From NCBI RefSeq assembly GCF_004352915.1, contig NZ_SJSY01000076.1, positions 1 through 64,000 of the forward strand: 64,000 nt of DNA. The letters run 5' to 3'. Below, piece after piece: positions 50,010 to 59,257 of the stretch (its first letter is position 1; the number at the start of each line of letters is the position of its first letter). This DNA comes from Flavobacterium zhairuonense. GTDB taxonomy: Bacteria; Bacteroidota; Bacteroidia; Flavobacteriales; Flavobacteriaceae. A program made the position numbers and the translations under genes. The notes under the pieces are model-generated. The model saw nothing but the letters and a program-made list of their open reading frames with translations. It searched no databases and had not been told where the DNA came from.

Positions 50010-51638
50010 TTATTTCAATTTGTTTTCTGTGTCATTGTACGTTCCAGTAATAGTAACGCCACTATTTTTAGTCACTTTACCGTAAATGGTAATTGACGAA
50101 TTGTTTCCAATAAAATTAATTTTTGCACCGCTGTTCAATCTTAAGTCCCCCCAGATTACTACAGAACCTTCAACTTGAAGTAAGGCATTGCTGTTTATAA
50201 TAAGTTCAGTTGGATTTGATTGTTGGTATTTACCTTGAGCCAAACTTCCTGTCATATTAAAAGTTCCTCCACTATTTAAAATTAAAGTATTTTGAACAGA
50301 GATTGATCCGCAATGCGTTAAAACACCTCCAGAATTTACAATTATAGAGTTGATTGCAGTTGAACCATTATATGATTTCACTTCGTTTGAGTTCAAAATC
50401 AGATCTTTACCTTGGTTGTAAACACCATATGAAGAACAATTTGCGAAAGTAGTGTTTGGTTTTTCCATCTTAATGATTTTTAAACCGCCTTTTCCACTCG
50501 CAACATAAATATAGTTTCCGCTAGATTTTACATAGTTTGATGAACCTGTAATTCCAACAGTTCCAACTAAACTATATGGAGTTCCTGATTTATAAACGTT
50601 TAATCCTGCAGCGCCGTTTGCTACAAAAGCATATCCGTCGTTTACAGAAACAGCATTTGTTACATTATCACCTCCAGCAGAAGCCAAACCGATTGTTTGC
50701 AATTTTGATCCGCTGTTAATATCATAGATTCCTAAACCATTGTATCCTTCAGAAACCAATAATTTTGTTCCGTCAAAATCAATTGTTCTTTTTGCAGCAC
50801 TTACATCAGTACTTGTCGCAAAAGATTTTTGAAGCGCAAGAGTCGATTCATTATAAATATTTACACCTTTTTTACCGCTTAAAGTAACAATTTTGTCACC
50901 ACTTAGCGCTACTGTACGCAAATCTTCTACGGCAACTTTTGAAGTTATTGCTTTTGTAGAATTACTGATTTTAAACAAGCTTCCTGTATCACCAGTTACT
51001 GCAAAATAAGAAGATGAATTTGCAGCAACATCAGTTGTTGCATGGCTTTCCAGTTTAGTTACTGTGTATTTGTCTGTTAACATTCCGGAACTTAACTGCA
51101 TATTGATTACAATTGCAGGGTTTGTCAATGTTGCATCTTTATCGATGTCTTTTGCTCCAGCAATAATTAAATTTCCGTTAGAATAAGTAAGCGATGTAAT
51201 ATCTGTATTTGCAATTAAAGCAGATGTAAGCAATTTAGGTTTATAAGGATCTGTAACATCGATAACATCGATTGCTCATGAATAGGCTTCTCCCATCATT
51301 GTATAAGCTACATAAGCATAGTTTCCATTTACAGCTACATGATTTGCTTGCAAAGTTCTTCCGTTGCCGTCTGTTGGAGGATTTATTTCTGCAATTTGAA
51401 CCAAAGGCAAATCAGTTGTTGATTGCGTTGCTAATCCTTTTGCAGTTGAAGTGTTGGTAATTGAAATAACTCCTGAGTTTGTGTAATCAAGTCTTTTGTT
51501 TAAAGAAGTTGCATCACTATTAATTGTAATGCCATTTTCTGTTGCTTGATTTCCTGAATTGTCATCATTGTTGTCACAAGAGATAAAAAATGACGTAGTT
51601 AATAAGGCGAATAGATAGAATTTATTTTTCATAAACAA
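50010..51638 (-). pseudogene. LVIVD-repeat lipoprotein gene interrupted by an in-frame TGA
   Basis: The whole frame (543 codons) is open except for TGA at 51276-51278. Before it lie a lipoprotein signal (FFISCDNNDD) and residues to YTMMGEAYS; after it AIDVIDVTDPYKPKLLTSAL continues without shift, as in LVIVD beta-propeller lipoproteins of Bacteroidota, where a glycine (GGA) is expected. A single G-to-T change therefore explains it. Repeated LVIVD-type strands occur (DGYAFVANGAAGLNVYKSG, NYIYVASGKGGLKIIKMEKP). The 407-residue downstream part could start at an internal ATG (51233) but would lack a signal peptide. A sequencing error is the main alternative. Confidence 0.8.
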
Positions 51639-51779
51639 CTGAAATTTAAAATAATGCGCAAATATAAGTCACAAAAGTAATAGAATAGGACAATTATTAT
51701 AAATATAATTGATTTTGTCATCATTTTTAAATATTAAATAACAAATTAACATTTGGAAAATATAATATGCATGCATAAA

Positions 51780-51810
51780 AAAAGAGTATCATAATTTTTG
51801 ATACTCTTTT
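51780..51810. terminator. Bidirectional terminator
   Basis: Arms AAAAGAGTATCA (51780-51791) and TGATACTCTTTT (51799-51810), loop TAATTTT. Confidence 0.85.
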
Positions 51811-51835
51811 GTGTTGAATTCTAGATATTTATCAA

Positions 51836-52339
51836 TTATCTTCTTCCATGCCCATGGTGATCATCGTGATCATGGTCGTCGCGATCGTGTTTGTCATGGT
51901 GTTTGTCGTAGTGTTTGTCATAATGTTTATAATCTCTGCGGTCATATCCATAAACCGGTCTTGGGTTGTATGGTCTTTGAGGAGCTCCGTGATAACCTTT
52001 ATAGTATTTCACTCTATGGCGATCAAAGTATACATAAGGTGTTCTTCCGTGGTAATCAGTTAAAACTACTTTGTAACCTCCATATAAATCATAGTTTCTA
52101 TACTGTCTTGGCAAATAAGTGGTTCTAACCCATCTTCCGCCTCCAAAATATATAAATTGTGAAGCTCTTACATCATAGTATGCTTCGATGTCTGGTAAAT
52201 AATAATATTCCATTTCAGAATATCCTGCAGGTCCCCAAGCTGGTGGCGTACCTATATTTACGTTGATTGATACTTGGGCTTGCGTGGCATTTGCAACCAA
52301 AAGAAATAATCCGGCGATTGCTATTTTTAGCGTTTTCAT
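51836..52339 (-). CDS. Exported protein with histidine/aspartate-rich tail
   Basis: A 167-aa protein with a signal peptide (about 1-21, ending ATQAQ). The mature part is rich in Tyr and Arg (EYYYLPDIEAYYDVRASQFI is a typical segment of a small Bacteroidota family whose role I do not know). The last 30 residues are almost only His, Asp, Lys and Arg (KHYDKHYDKHHDKHDRDDHD), suggesting metal binding. A -7 element CAAAAATA (52392-52399, minus strand) lies upstream. Confidence 0.7.
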   Translation of the reverse strand: MKTLKIAIAGLFLLVANATQAQVSINVNIGTPPAWGPAGYSEMEYYYLPDIEAYYDVRASQFIYFGGGRWVRTTYLPRQYRNYDLYGGYKVVLTDYHGRTPYVYFDRHRVKYYKGYHGAPQRPYNPRPVYGYDRRDYKHYDKHYDKHHDKHDRDDHDHDDHHGHGRR

Positions 52340-52391
52340 TTTTTCTAAAGTTTTAATGTTACTCTTGTCTAGTAGTATTCATATACTGTGC

Positions 52392-52399
52392 CAAAAATA
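52392..52399 (-). promoter_or_regulatory. Promoter -7 element (TATTTTTG, minus strand)
   Basis: The complement reads TATTTTTG, 52 bases before the start of the histidine-rich protein. Confidence 0.4.
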
Positions 52400-52532
52400 A
52401 AAACTGAATGCATTTCGTCGGATAAAATTAGCCGTTTAACGAGTGGGAAGGCGCTAAATACTTGGTAATCTATTGATTTTTAATTTGTTCTGAAATATTT
52501 AAAAAAGATAAAAAAATATAAAAAAAATGCTT

Positions 52533-54365
52533 CTACTTGTAATCTACAATTCTTGGCTTTGACAGCTCAAAATTCATTAAACCAAAGTCTGTTGTTTCAA
52601 AAGTATTGGTTTTGAAAACGTTATCTCCTTCAAATGGAATAGTAGGATAATAGGACAGTGATAACTGAAAGGAACTGAATACCAAATAGTCATTGCTTAC
52701 AATCACGCCAAGTGTAAATTTTGAATACGCTTTGTTTCTTCCCATAGCATTATTGGGACTTCCTAAAACGGCGACTGAATAATTAAAAAACGGATTCAGA
52801 CGAAAACCTAAAAGTGCATTTGGCGAATAGGTCTGCGTTTGAAGTGATAAAACCATTTTATTGGTTCCGTAAATAGCGCTGTTGAAACCCGCCAGTCCGT
52901 TTTGTTCGTTTATATTTAATTGATCGCCGATAATATCTTCGCGATTGACACCAATTACTACTTTGGGATTCACGAATTGTCTTAATTTCCAAGTACCAAT
53001 GCTGTAAAGTTTTGTAAAATAGTTGGTTTCTATAGAAAATGCCGTTTCATAGGTTTTGGAATCATGAAAAAAAGTTCCACCTTCAAAATTGGCACTTAAA
53101 AACCCAAGCCGATAATAATTTCCAAAAGAAAACTGACCACCAATGTAAGGCCTCCACATTTGATTTTTGTACTGATAGCCAAATGTAGCGCCATAGATTC
53201 GGCCAATTGGTACGTCTTCGGTTTGGCCATTTCTAAATATGTAATTGTCTTTTATAAATCGACGAGTGTTAATTCCGACACCCGATAAAATCAATTTTTG
53301 ATCGGAATAAAAGTTAGTTGGATCATATAATTCCGTTGGACTTTCACTATAATTAACATTAAGAAATCGGCCGGAAACGATTAAATTCGTGATTCCTTTG
53401 TCTTCATCTTCAAAAACTTTATATGCTTTTCCTGCCCAAAAATCTTGAAAATTATACTTGAAAGGTTGATAAGCATACGACATATCAGGAGCCTGCAAAG
53501 TATCCTTTCTGAAATTCTGACCCACATAGATTCCACCTGCCCATTTGGTCAGTGGAGAATAAAATAATCGCTCGATATTAATGCTTTTGGTATAATTGTT
53601 ATCAAGATCCATTTTGTAGTTCAGCGTGGTTCCTATATAAGTATTCTTGATATTTGGAATGGTATAAGTAACATCATTCCCGTTTGCGCCATCGTCAAAA
53701 CGATTTGTAAAACGATACTCCAATTGCTGGCCTGATCCAAAGAAATCTTTTTCCTTAAACCCGACAGAAACTTGATTGCTCGATATTGAGAACCTCGGAA
53801 TTGTACTCCAAGAATCCAGCACTCTAATCGTAACATCAACAGAATCTGATGCTACACCAGCCAATTTATGGGTAATTCTTACCGCCGTGACATATTTTTG
53901 AGATCGTATCAAACGTTCGGTTTCTTGTACTTTATAACTGTCGTAAACGGTGTTTCGCTTAAATAAAAGCAAGTTGTAAATGGCAATTTTTTTTGTTTTT
54001 AGATGAAGTCTGTTCCCTGTTCGTTCACCCCAATTTTTGGGCATTTGAGTAGTATCTGTGATCGAATGGCCAAAAGGATCGAGTGTCACAATATTTATTT
54101 TTCGGATGATTTTTCCATCGTAATTTGAAGTATCACTTGGTATGAGCAGTTCTTCTTTCTTTTTAGGTTTATTGGTTCTGAAAAAAAGTTTGTGAAGTGT
54201 TTTAGTAAAAGTATTTTTTTTAGAATAATTTCGGATTCTATCGTAAACTCCAGTAGTATCTTTTTTTACTGAAGGATTTTTTTTTATGCTATCTGATTGT
54301 CCATAAGTGCTTTGTAAACAAAAGCATAACAAAAAGAAAACGATTATTTTTTTGTTTAAAAACAT
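52533..54365 (-). CDS. Outer-membrane beta-barrel protein with POTRA-like N-terminus
   Basis: A 610-aa protein with a signal peptide (about 1-22). Residues about 90-190 have a POTRA-like pattern (IRKINIVTLDPFGHSITDTT, VTAVRITHKLAGVASDSVDV) and the rest is strand-rich with many YxF/GxxF turns (VGFKEKDFFGSGQQLEYRF), ending in a barrel strand. This is the layout of BamA/TamA-like surface antigens, but shorter. It could be an outer-membrane transport or assembly protein; the function is unknown. Confidence 0.75.
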   Translation of the reverse strand: MFLNKKIIVFFLLCFCLQSTYGQSDSIKKNPSVKKDTTGVYDRIRNYSKKNTFTKTLHKLFFRTNKPKKKEELLIPSDTSNYDGKIIRKINIVTLDPFGHSITDTTQMPKNWGERTGNRLHLKTKKIAIYNLLLFKRNTVYDSYKVQETERLIRSQKYVTAVRITHKLAGVASDSVDVTIRVLDSWSTIPRFSISSNQVSVGFKEKDFFGSGQQLEYRFTNRFDDGANGNDVTYTIPNIKNTYIGTTLNYKMDLDNNYTKSINIERLFYSPLTKWAGGIYVGQNFRKDTLQAPDMSYAYQPFKYNFQDFWAGKAYKVFEDEDKGITNLIVSGRFLNVNYSESPTELYDPTNFYSDQKLILSGVGINTRRFIKDNYIFRNGQTEDVPIGRIYGATFGYQYKNQMWRPYIGGQFSFGNYYRLGFLSANFEGGTFFHDSKTYETAFSIETNYFTKLYSIGTWKLRQFVNPKVVIGVNREDIIGDQLNINEQNGLAGFNSAIYGTNKMVLSLQTQTYSPNALLGFRLNPFFNYSVAVLGSPNNAMGRNKAYSKFTLGVIVSNDYLVFSSFQLSLSYYPTIPFEGDNVFKTNTFETTDFGLMNFELSKPRIVDYK

Positions 54366-54450
54366 TCAGATAGAATTTCACTTATTTTAACACAGTTTGT
54401 AATATGAATTTAGGGTAAAAATTGCTGTTATTTATAAAATTAACTGGTTT

Positions 54451-55551
54451 TTAACTGACACCTTTTGTTTTTTTAGCACGCCAAGTGAATTTTCTGGGTA
54501 CATGATTGCCCATCAAATACCCCCAGGCTTCCATCGATTCAATTCGGTCAAATATAATTTTTAATATCGCTAAAAGTGGAATGGCTAAAAACATTCCTGC
54601 AATTCCGCCACCTGCACCACCAATTATAATTCCAATAATAGAAACAAATGCATTGATTTCGACTTTAGAATTAATGATTAACGGAACTAATAAATTGTTA
54701 TCAATCAGCTGCACAATAATATTTACTACAAGAATTCCCAGAATAATTGAAGTTTCACCAGATCCTGTTAACGAAGCTAAAACGGTAATAATTCCAGCAA
54801 TAAATATCCCGATGTACGGAATAAGATTTAAAATTCCTGTTATCAATCCAAGTAAAATAAAATATTTTACACCAATAATCCAAAGTCCCAAACTTGTCAA
54901 AACGGAGACGATTATCATTTCTAAAATCAGACTTGCAATGTAATTATTTATTGAAACTTTAATTTGAGATAGAATATCTTTTAAGGTTGAATGGTTTTCT
55001 TGGTCGATTAATTTGGCTAAAAAAAGAATAAAATGATCTTTATAAATTAAAAACAAGAAGGTATAAATTGGAATAATGGTGCAGTCTAAAAGCAAATCAG
55101 TAATTGAAATTAGCGCCGAACTAATTGTCGCATTTCCATTTTTTACAGAATCTTTAGTTACGTTATCAATATATTTTTTCTGTTCGCCAATGCTTACATT
55201 AAAATTGTCTTTAATAAACCGATGAAGATCAGCAATAAAAGCATTGGCATTTTTTTTGATCGTCTCAAAATCATTAGCCATATCGCGGACTTCGAACGAA
55301 ATAAAAACTAAAATTCCAACAATAAAAGCAGCAAAAGCCAAAACACAAATTATTGCCGCCAAATGTCTCGGGAACCTTAATTTTTTATTTAAAAAGCTAA
55401 AGATCGGCAACAATAAAACTGCAAACAAAAATGCCATCAACACTGGAGTTATAACATCTTTGGCAATACAGAAAATATAAGCAAACGAAATTAGAGTTAT
55501 TAATATACAAGCAAGCTTTGCATAAAAAGGCAATTTTATAGGCTGAGTCAT
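54451..55551 (-). CDS. AI-2E family transporter
   Basis: A 366-aa membrane protein with about 8 hydrophobic segments of the AI-2E (YdiK/TqsA-like) family, with the conserved LITGILNLIPYIGIFIAGII and the C-terminal IGGAGGGIAGMFLAIPLLAI. Family members export or exchange diverse solutes; autoinducer-2 is only one example, so the substrate is not inferred. Confidence 0.88.
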   Translation of the reverse strand: MTQPIKLPFYAKLACILITLISFAYIFCIAKDVITPVLMAFLFAVLLLPIFSFLNKKLRFPRHLAAIICVLAFAAFIVGILVFISFEVRDMANDFETIKKNANAFIADLHRFIKDNFNVSIGEQKKYIDNVTKDSVKNGNATISSALISITDLLLDCTIIPIYTFLFLIYKDHFILFLAKLIDQENHSTLKDILSQIKVSINNYIASLILEMIIVSVLTSLGLWIIGVKYFILLGLITGILNLIPYIGIFIAGIITVLASLTGSGETSIILGILVVNIIVQLIDNNLLVPLIINSKVEINAFVSIIGIIIGGAGGGIAGMFLAIPLLAILKIIFDRIESMEAWGYLMGNHVPRKFTWRAKKTKGVS

Positions 55552-55661
55552 TTTTGTGAATTTTTGAATAAACGTAAATTGGCTTAAACAAATATTACAC
55601 TTAAAATCAGGATTTGTGTTTTATGTTTTTTGTTTTGGATTATAAAATTTCCATTCAAAAA

Positions 55662-56192
55662 TTAGTCAAAAAACTCTTTATCTTCGTATTTTGCTGGCAT
55701 TATAGAAATTCCTTTTTGTAGTAAAAGGTTATTTGGGAAAATAATTCGTTCGCCTTCTTTGGTCTTCAAATTGACATGAAAGGCGCTGATGTCTTCAATT
55801 TCGGCTTCAATAGGGAAGTCCTTGTCGTGGATTTTAATAGTGTCTCCGATTCTGAAAGGAAAGGAAAAGAACAGGATTATTCCAGAAGTAATGTTACTTA
55901 AAATTGACCACTGCGCAAACATAGCAACACCAATTACAGTTGCAATTGAAGAAACGTAGAAAAAAATATCTTTAGTGTCAACTCCCCAGATTACAATTAG
56001 GCAAATTGCTACCAATATATTCATCAAAATATGAACATATTTAATTACGAGATTTGTTCTATGTTCTAGCAATTGGCTGCTGCTGGCATAACGTCTAATT
56101 AATTCAGCAACGATAATTCTTAGGGCGACTAAAATTAAAAGCAGTATAACAGTAGCTAGTATTTCCTGACTATATTCTTTAAAAGAAAACAT
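55662..56192 (-). CDS. Small MscS-family mechanosensitive channel
   Basis: A 176-aa protein with about three membrane segments and the MscS beta domain: FAQWSILSNITSGIILFFSF (pore-lining helix) and FRIGDTIKIHDKDFPIEAEI then DISAFHVNLKTKEGERIIFP. It lacks the C-terminal vestibule of E. coli MscS, as do many short members. It starts 10 bases after maf. Confidence 0.85.
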   Translation of the reverse strand: MFSFKEYSQEILATVILLLILVALRIIVAELIRRYASSSQLLEHRTNLVIKYVHILMNILVAICLIVIWGVDTKDIFFYVSSIATVIGVAMFAQWSILSNITSGIILFFSFPFRIGDTIKIHDKDFPIEAEIEDISAFHVNLKTKEGERIIFPNNLLLQKGISIMPAKYEDKEFFD

Positions 56193-56202
56193 ATAATGAT
56201 TT

Positions 56203-56787
56203 TTATACTAAAGTACTCAAATATTCGTAAACTTTAGCGGTTGGAAGTCCCATAACATTAGTGTAAGAACCTTCGACTTTTGCAACGGCCATAAAACCAA
56301 ACCATTCCTGAATGCCATAAGCTCCAGCTTTGTCATAAGGTTTGTAATTTTCGATGTAATACAAAATGGCTTCGTCTGATAAATCATTAAATGTTACTTT
56401 TGTTACATCATTTATTACCGTAGAAGTATTTTCTGTTCTAAAGCAAACTGATGTAAATACTTCATGTGTTGCATTCGACATTGATTTGATCATTTCAAAA
56501 GCTTCTTCTGCATTTTTTGGTTTTCCTAAAGCTTTATCCTGATGCCATACAATTGTATCGCTAGTGACCAAAATTTCATTTTCTTTTAATTCGCCATCAA
56601 ACGCACTGGCTTTCAACGCTGCCAGATAATCGGTGATTTCTACGGCTTTTAATTCTGGTGGATAAATTTCTTCAACATCTTTTAAGCGAATTTCGAAATC
56701 TAAATCCAAATCCTTGAAAAATTGCTGTCTTCTTGGTGATCCTGATGCCAGAATCAAAGTATATTTTTTTAGTTTTTCTTTAAGCAT
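56203..56787 (-). CDS. Maf-like nucleotide pyrophosphatase
   Basis: A 194-aa protein: LASGSPRRQQFFKDLDLDFE (substrate loop, residues 13-32), SDTIVWHQDKALGKPKNAEE, KAGAYGIQEWFGF and SYTNVMGLPTAKVY. Maf enzymes hydrolyse modified or non-canonical nucleoside triphosphates such as dTTP, UTP and 5-methyl-UTP. The gene overlaps the UbiA-type gene by 8 bases. Confidence 0.92.
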   Translation of the reverse strand: MLKEKLKKYTLILASGSPRRQQFFKDLDLDFEIRLKDVEEIYPPELKAVEITDYLAALKASAFDGELKENEILVTSDTIVWHQDKALGKPKNAEEAFEMIKSMSNATHEVFTSVCFRTENTSTVINDVTKVTFNDLSDEAILYYIENYKPYDKAGAYGIQEWFGFMAVAKVEGSYTNVMGLPTAKVYEYLSTLV

Positions 56788-57706
56788 TGTAATGGATGTT
56801 TAACGTAATTACCAAAATTGACAAAATCCCGAAAAGTAAAATCAGTTTTAAAACGGTACTCAAATGATGAAATTCCTTTTGTGTTTTTGCCGTGAATATT
56901 TTGACAATAAAATATAATAAAGGCGCGAGAACAGTAGCAAAACCGTATAAAGTGGCAATATAAAGCTTATTATGCATGAAATATTCATTGATATAAAGCA
57001 ACGACAAAATAAACGGAATTATAGCAAATCCTAAAGCAATTTTAGCCGCTCGGCTATTGCCAATTGCAATTGGTAAAGTATTCATTCCTTGATTGTAATC
57101 GCCATTTACATCTTCAATATCTTTAACTATTTCTCTCACGAAATTTATCATAAAAGCAAAAAGCGCATAATCGATCAAAATCGAAAACAAACTTGCCATT
57201 TGCGCTTGGTTTTCAGCATTTGTTGCTGGAAACAAGTCAAAAACACCAATGATAATAACGCTTAAAGCCAAAAGCAACGCTACAATAAAATTGCCTAAAA
57301 TCATAATTTGTTTTAAGCTCGTAGAATAAAAATAAAGCAATGAAGCAATCAGAATGAAAATTGTCGCAAAACTTGGCCTCAAAATAACATTCGACAAATA
57401 AAAACCAATAGCAACTCCAGTAATATTCAATGCGATGTAAATATTATAAGCTCTAGTTTCGGAAATTTCTTTGCCAATAATAACTTTATTTGGTTTATTG
57501 ATTGAATCTGTTGCGACATCAAAAATATCGTTGATAACATAACCGGCAGCTGCTAATAAAACAGTGCTTAAAACCAATAATCCATACTGCCAATCGGCCA
57601 AGGCAAGTGGAATATTTTGCTGTTTTAAAAAGGCATAACGAAACAAGACCTGCATGAAAGCAAGCATCAACAAATTTTGATAACGAACTAGTTTTAAGTA
57701 TTTCAT
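56780..57706 (-). CDS. UbiA-family prenyltransferase
   Basis: A 308-aa membrane protein with about 8-9 segments. The first Asp-rich motif NDIFDVATDSINKP and the second NFVREIVKDIEDVNGDYNQG bind the prenyl diphosphate through magnesium. In Bacteroidota the family is often annotated as geranylgeranylglycerol-phosphate geranylgeranyltransferase. The aromatic or lipid acceptor cannot be told from sequence. The region between it and the KdsC-like gene holds a short GCTAAG repeat. Confidence 0.88.
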   Translation of the reverse strand: MKYLKLVRYQNLLMLAFMQVLFRYAFLKQQNIPLALADWQYGLLVLSTVLLAAAGYVINDIFDVATDSINKPNKVIIGKEISETRAYNIYIALNITGVAIGFYLSNVILRPSFATIFILIASLLYFYSTSLKQIMILGNFIVALLLALSVIIIGVFDLFPATNAENQAQMASLFSILIDYALFAFMINFVREIVKDIEDVNGDYNQGMNTLPIAIGNSRAAKIALGFAIIPFILSLLYINEYFMHNKLYIATLYGFATVLAPLLYFIVKIFTAKTQKEFHHLSTVLKLILLFGILSILVITLNIHYNA

Positions 57707-57716
57707 TTTTTAAGGT

Positions 57717-57750
57717 TCTAAGGAGCTAAGGGGCTAAGTTGCTAAGTTTT
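57717..57750. repeat. Degenerate GCTAAG-unit repeat
   Basis: TTCTAAG GAGCTAAG GGGCTAAG TTGCTAAG, four 7-8-base units in a row; resembles one arm of the element at 41114-41288 and no partner arm is seen. Confidence 0.6.
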
Positions 57751-57786
57751 TTAATTGATAATCAGTAATTTATAATTGTCAATTAA

Positions 57787-58314
57787 TTAATCGTGTTTTC
57801 CGTTAAAGTATTCCATCCATTTTCCTTGTACTTTCATCACTTGTTCGATTACATCACGAGCAGCGCCGCGTCCCCCTTTTACATGTGAAATATAACGGCA
57901 AATGTGTTTGATTTCTGGGCTTGCGTCTTGTGGGCAAGTTGGTAGGCCAACTAATTTCATGACATGAAAATCAGGAATGTCATCACCCATATACAATACT
58001 TGTTCGGGTTTTATATTGTTTGCACTAGTGTAATCATTAAATGTCTGTACCTTGTCTGGAGTTCCTAAATGAACCTCTTTAATTCCAAGATTATTTAAGC
58101 GAATGCGAACACCTTCATTGCTTCCACCAGAAATAATGCAGACATGGTAACCGCTTTCAATTGCAGCTTTCATTGCATAACCATCGCGAATGTTCATTGT
58201 ACGAAGCATTTCGCCTTCATTGGTTACAAAAACCGAACTGTCTGTAAGTACGCCATCAACATCAAAAACAAATGTTGTGATGTCGTTCATTATTTCTTTA
58301 TAACTTTTTGCCAT
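57787..58314 (-). CDS. kdsC: KdsC-like HAD phosphatase
   Basis: A 175-aa HAD-IIIA phosphatase: TFVFDVDGVLTDSSVFV (nucleophile aspartates), IISGGSNEGVRIRLNNLGI, VLYMGDDIPDFHVM and CPQDASPEIKHICRYIS then KGGRGAARDVIEQ. This is the pattern of 3-deoxy-D-manno-octulosonate 8-phosphate phosphatase, an enzyme of lipopolysaccharide core synthesis, which works as a tetramer without cap domain. Its start overlaps the DUF2520 gene by 17 bases. Confidence 0.88.
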   Translation of the reverse strand: MAKSYKEIMNDITTFVFDVDGVLTDSSVFVTNEGEMLRTMNIRDGYAMKAAIESGYHVCIISGGSNEGVRIRLNNLGIKEVHLGTPDKVQTFNDYTSANNIKPEQVLYMGDDIPDFHVMKLVGLPTCPQDASPEIKHICRYISHVKGGRGAARDVIEQVMKVQGKWMEYFNGKHD

Positions 58315-59062
58315 TATTTTGTATAGATTGTGTGAGTATTTTATAAATGTTTTTTTGATTTTCGTTTGTTAAAAACGCCAAATGCGCTTCTATAGTATTT
58401 GTATCATTTCGTTTTGCTGGACCAGTCTGCGCATCAATGGGATCTAGAATATTGATTTTTTCAGCAGTTTCTTGAATCAAAGGTTTCAAAACTTCAAATG
58501 GAACTTTATTTTCATCACAAATTTCTTGACCAATTTGATACAAATGATTCGTAAAATTATTAACGAAAACCGCAGCAACATGCAATGCTTTTCTTTGCTC
58601 TGAATTTATTGCAAAAACTGCATTTGAAATAGCTTTTGCAGTTTGTTCCAAAAGTTCAAAATCTGAAATGTTTTCAGCTTCCAAACACATTGGAATCACT
58701 GAAAAATCCAAAGCTTTATTTTTAGAAAAACTTTGAAGCGGATAAAAAACGCCTCGTCTGTTTTTTGAATGTAAGGAATTTAGAGGAGCAGCGCCAGAAG
58801 TATGAACTACAAGTTTATTTTGAAAAGGCAACTGCTGTGAAACTTCTGAAATGGCATTGTCAGAAACGGCAATGACGTATAAATCAGCTGGTTTTGTTAG
58901 CTGAGCTAAATCAGTTGCGATTTTGTCTTCATCAATAAGAGAAAGCAATGCTTCTTTTTTTCTAGAAAATAGCTGCACAATTTCTATAGCTTCACTTTTT
59001 GCGAAAGCTTTAATTAAATGCTGTGCTACATTTCCGGAGCCAATTATCGAGAGTCGAATCAT
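58298..59062 (-). CDS. Rossmann-fold DUF2520 protein
   Basis: A 254-aa protein with the NAD(P)-binding IIGSGNVAQHLIKAFAKSE at residues 5-23, VIAVSDNAISEVS, the LVVHTSGAAPLNSL segment and GVFYPLQSFSKN, then the helical DUF2520 domain (ALHVAAVFVNNFTNHLYQIG). It resembles ProC/6-phosphogluconate-type dehydrogenases; the substrate is unknown. It begins the run of overlapping genes DUF2520-kdsC-ubiA-maf-mscS. A -7-like CAAAATTA (59067-59074) lies so close that a leaderless transcript is possible. Confidence 0.85.
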   Translation of the reverse strand: MIRLSIIGSGNVAQHLIKAFAKSEAIEIVQLFSRKKEALLSLIDEDKIATDLAQLTKPADLYVIAVSDNAISEVSQQLPFQNKLVVHTSGAAPLNSLHSKNRRGVFYPLQSFSKNKALDFSVIPMCLEAENISDFELLEQTAKAISNAVFAINSEQRKALHVAAVFVNNFTNHLYQIGQEICDENKVPFEVLKPLIQETAEKINILDPIDAQTGPAKRNDTNTIEAHLAFLTNENQKNIYKILTQSIQNNGKKL

Positions 59063-59165
59063 AGCACAAAATTAACATTATTTTTTTGAAATGTCGTTTC
59101 GTCTTATTTCGTTTGTTGTTTAATTATGTAATCACACGCTGATTTTACTGGTTTGCTTTGTAAAA

Positions 59166-59213
59166 ACGCGGATTAAACGGATTTTTAATTTTTGAAATCC
59201 GTTTAATCCGCGT
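59166..59213. repeat. Hairpin element ACGCGGATTAAACGG
   Basis: Two 19-base arms (59166-59184 and 59195-59213) pair perfectly, with a 10-base loop. More CGCG/GTTTATCCGCGT-like pieces follow to 59245. It lies between convergently or singly transcribed genes and could terminate the GH28 transcript. Confidence 0.7.
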
Positions 59214-59257
59214 CTTCGTGATAGCGAATCGGTTTTATCCGCGTTGAATTAATCTTT

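Noticed and set aside
51276..51278. TGA as selenocysteine or a frameshift
   Set aside because: Frame is the same on both sides, so no shift; the position is glycine in relatives and no selenocysteine insertion element is evident.
51766..51775. ATGCATGCAT palindrome
   Set aside because: Short and adjacent to a terminator; probably chance.
51811..52128. Plus-strand open frame opposite the histidine-rich protein
   Set aside because: The minus-strand gene has a signal peptide and a promoter; the plus frame has neither.
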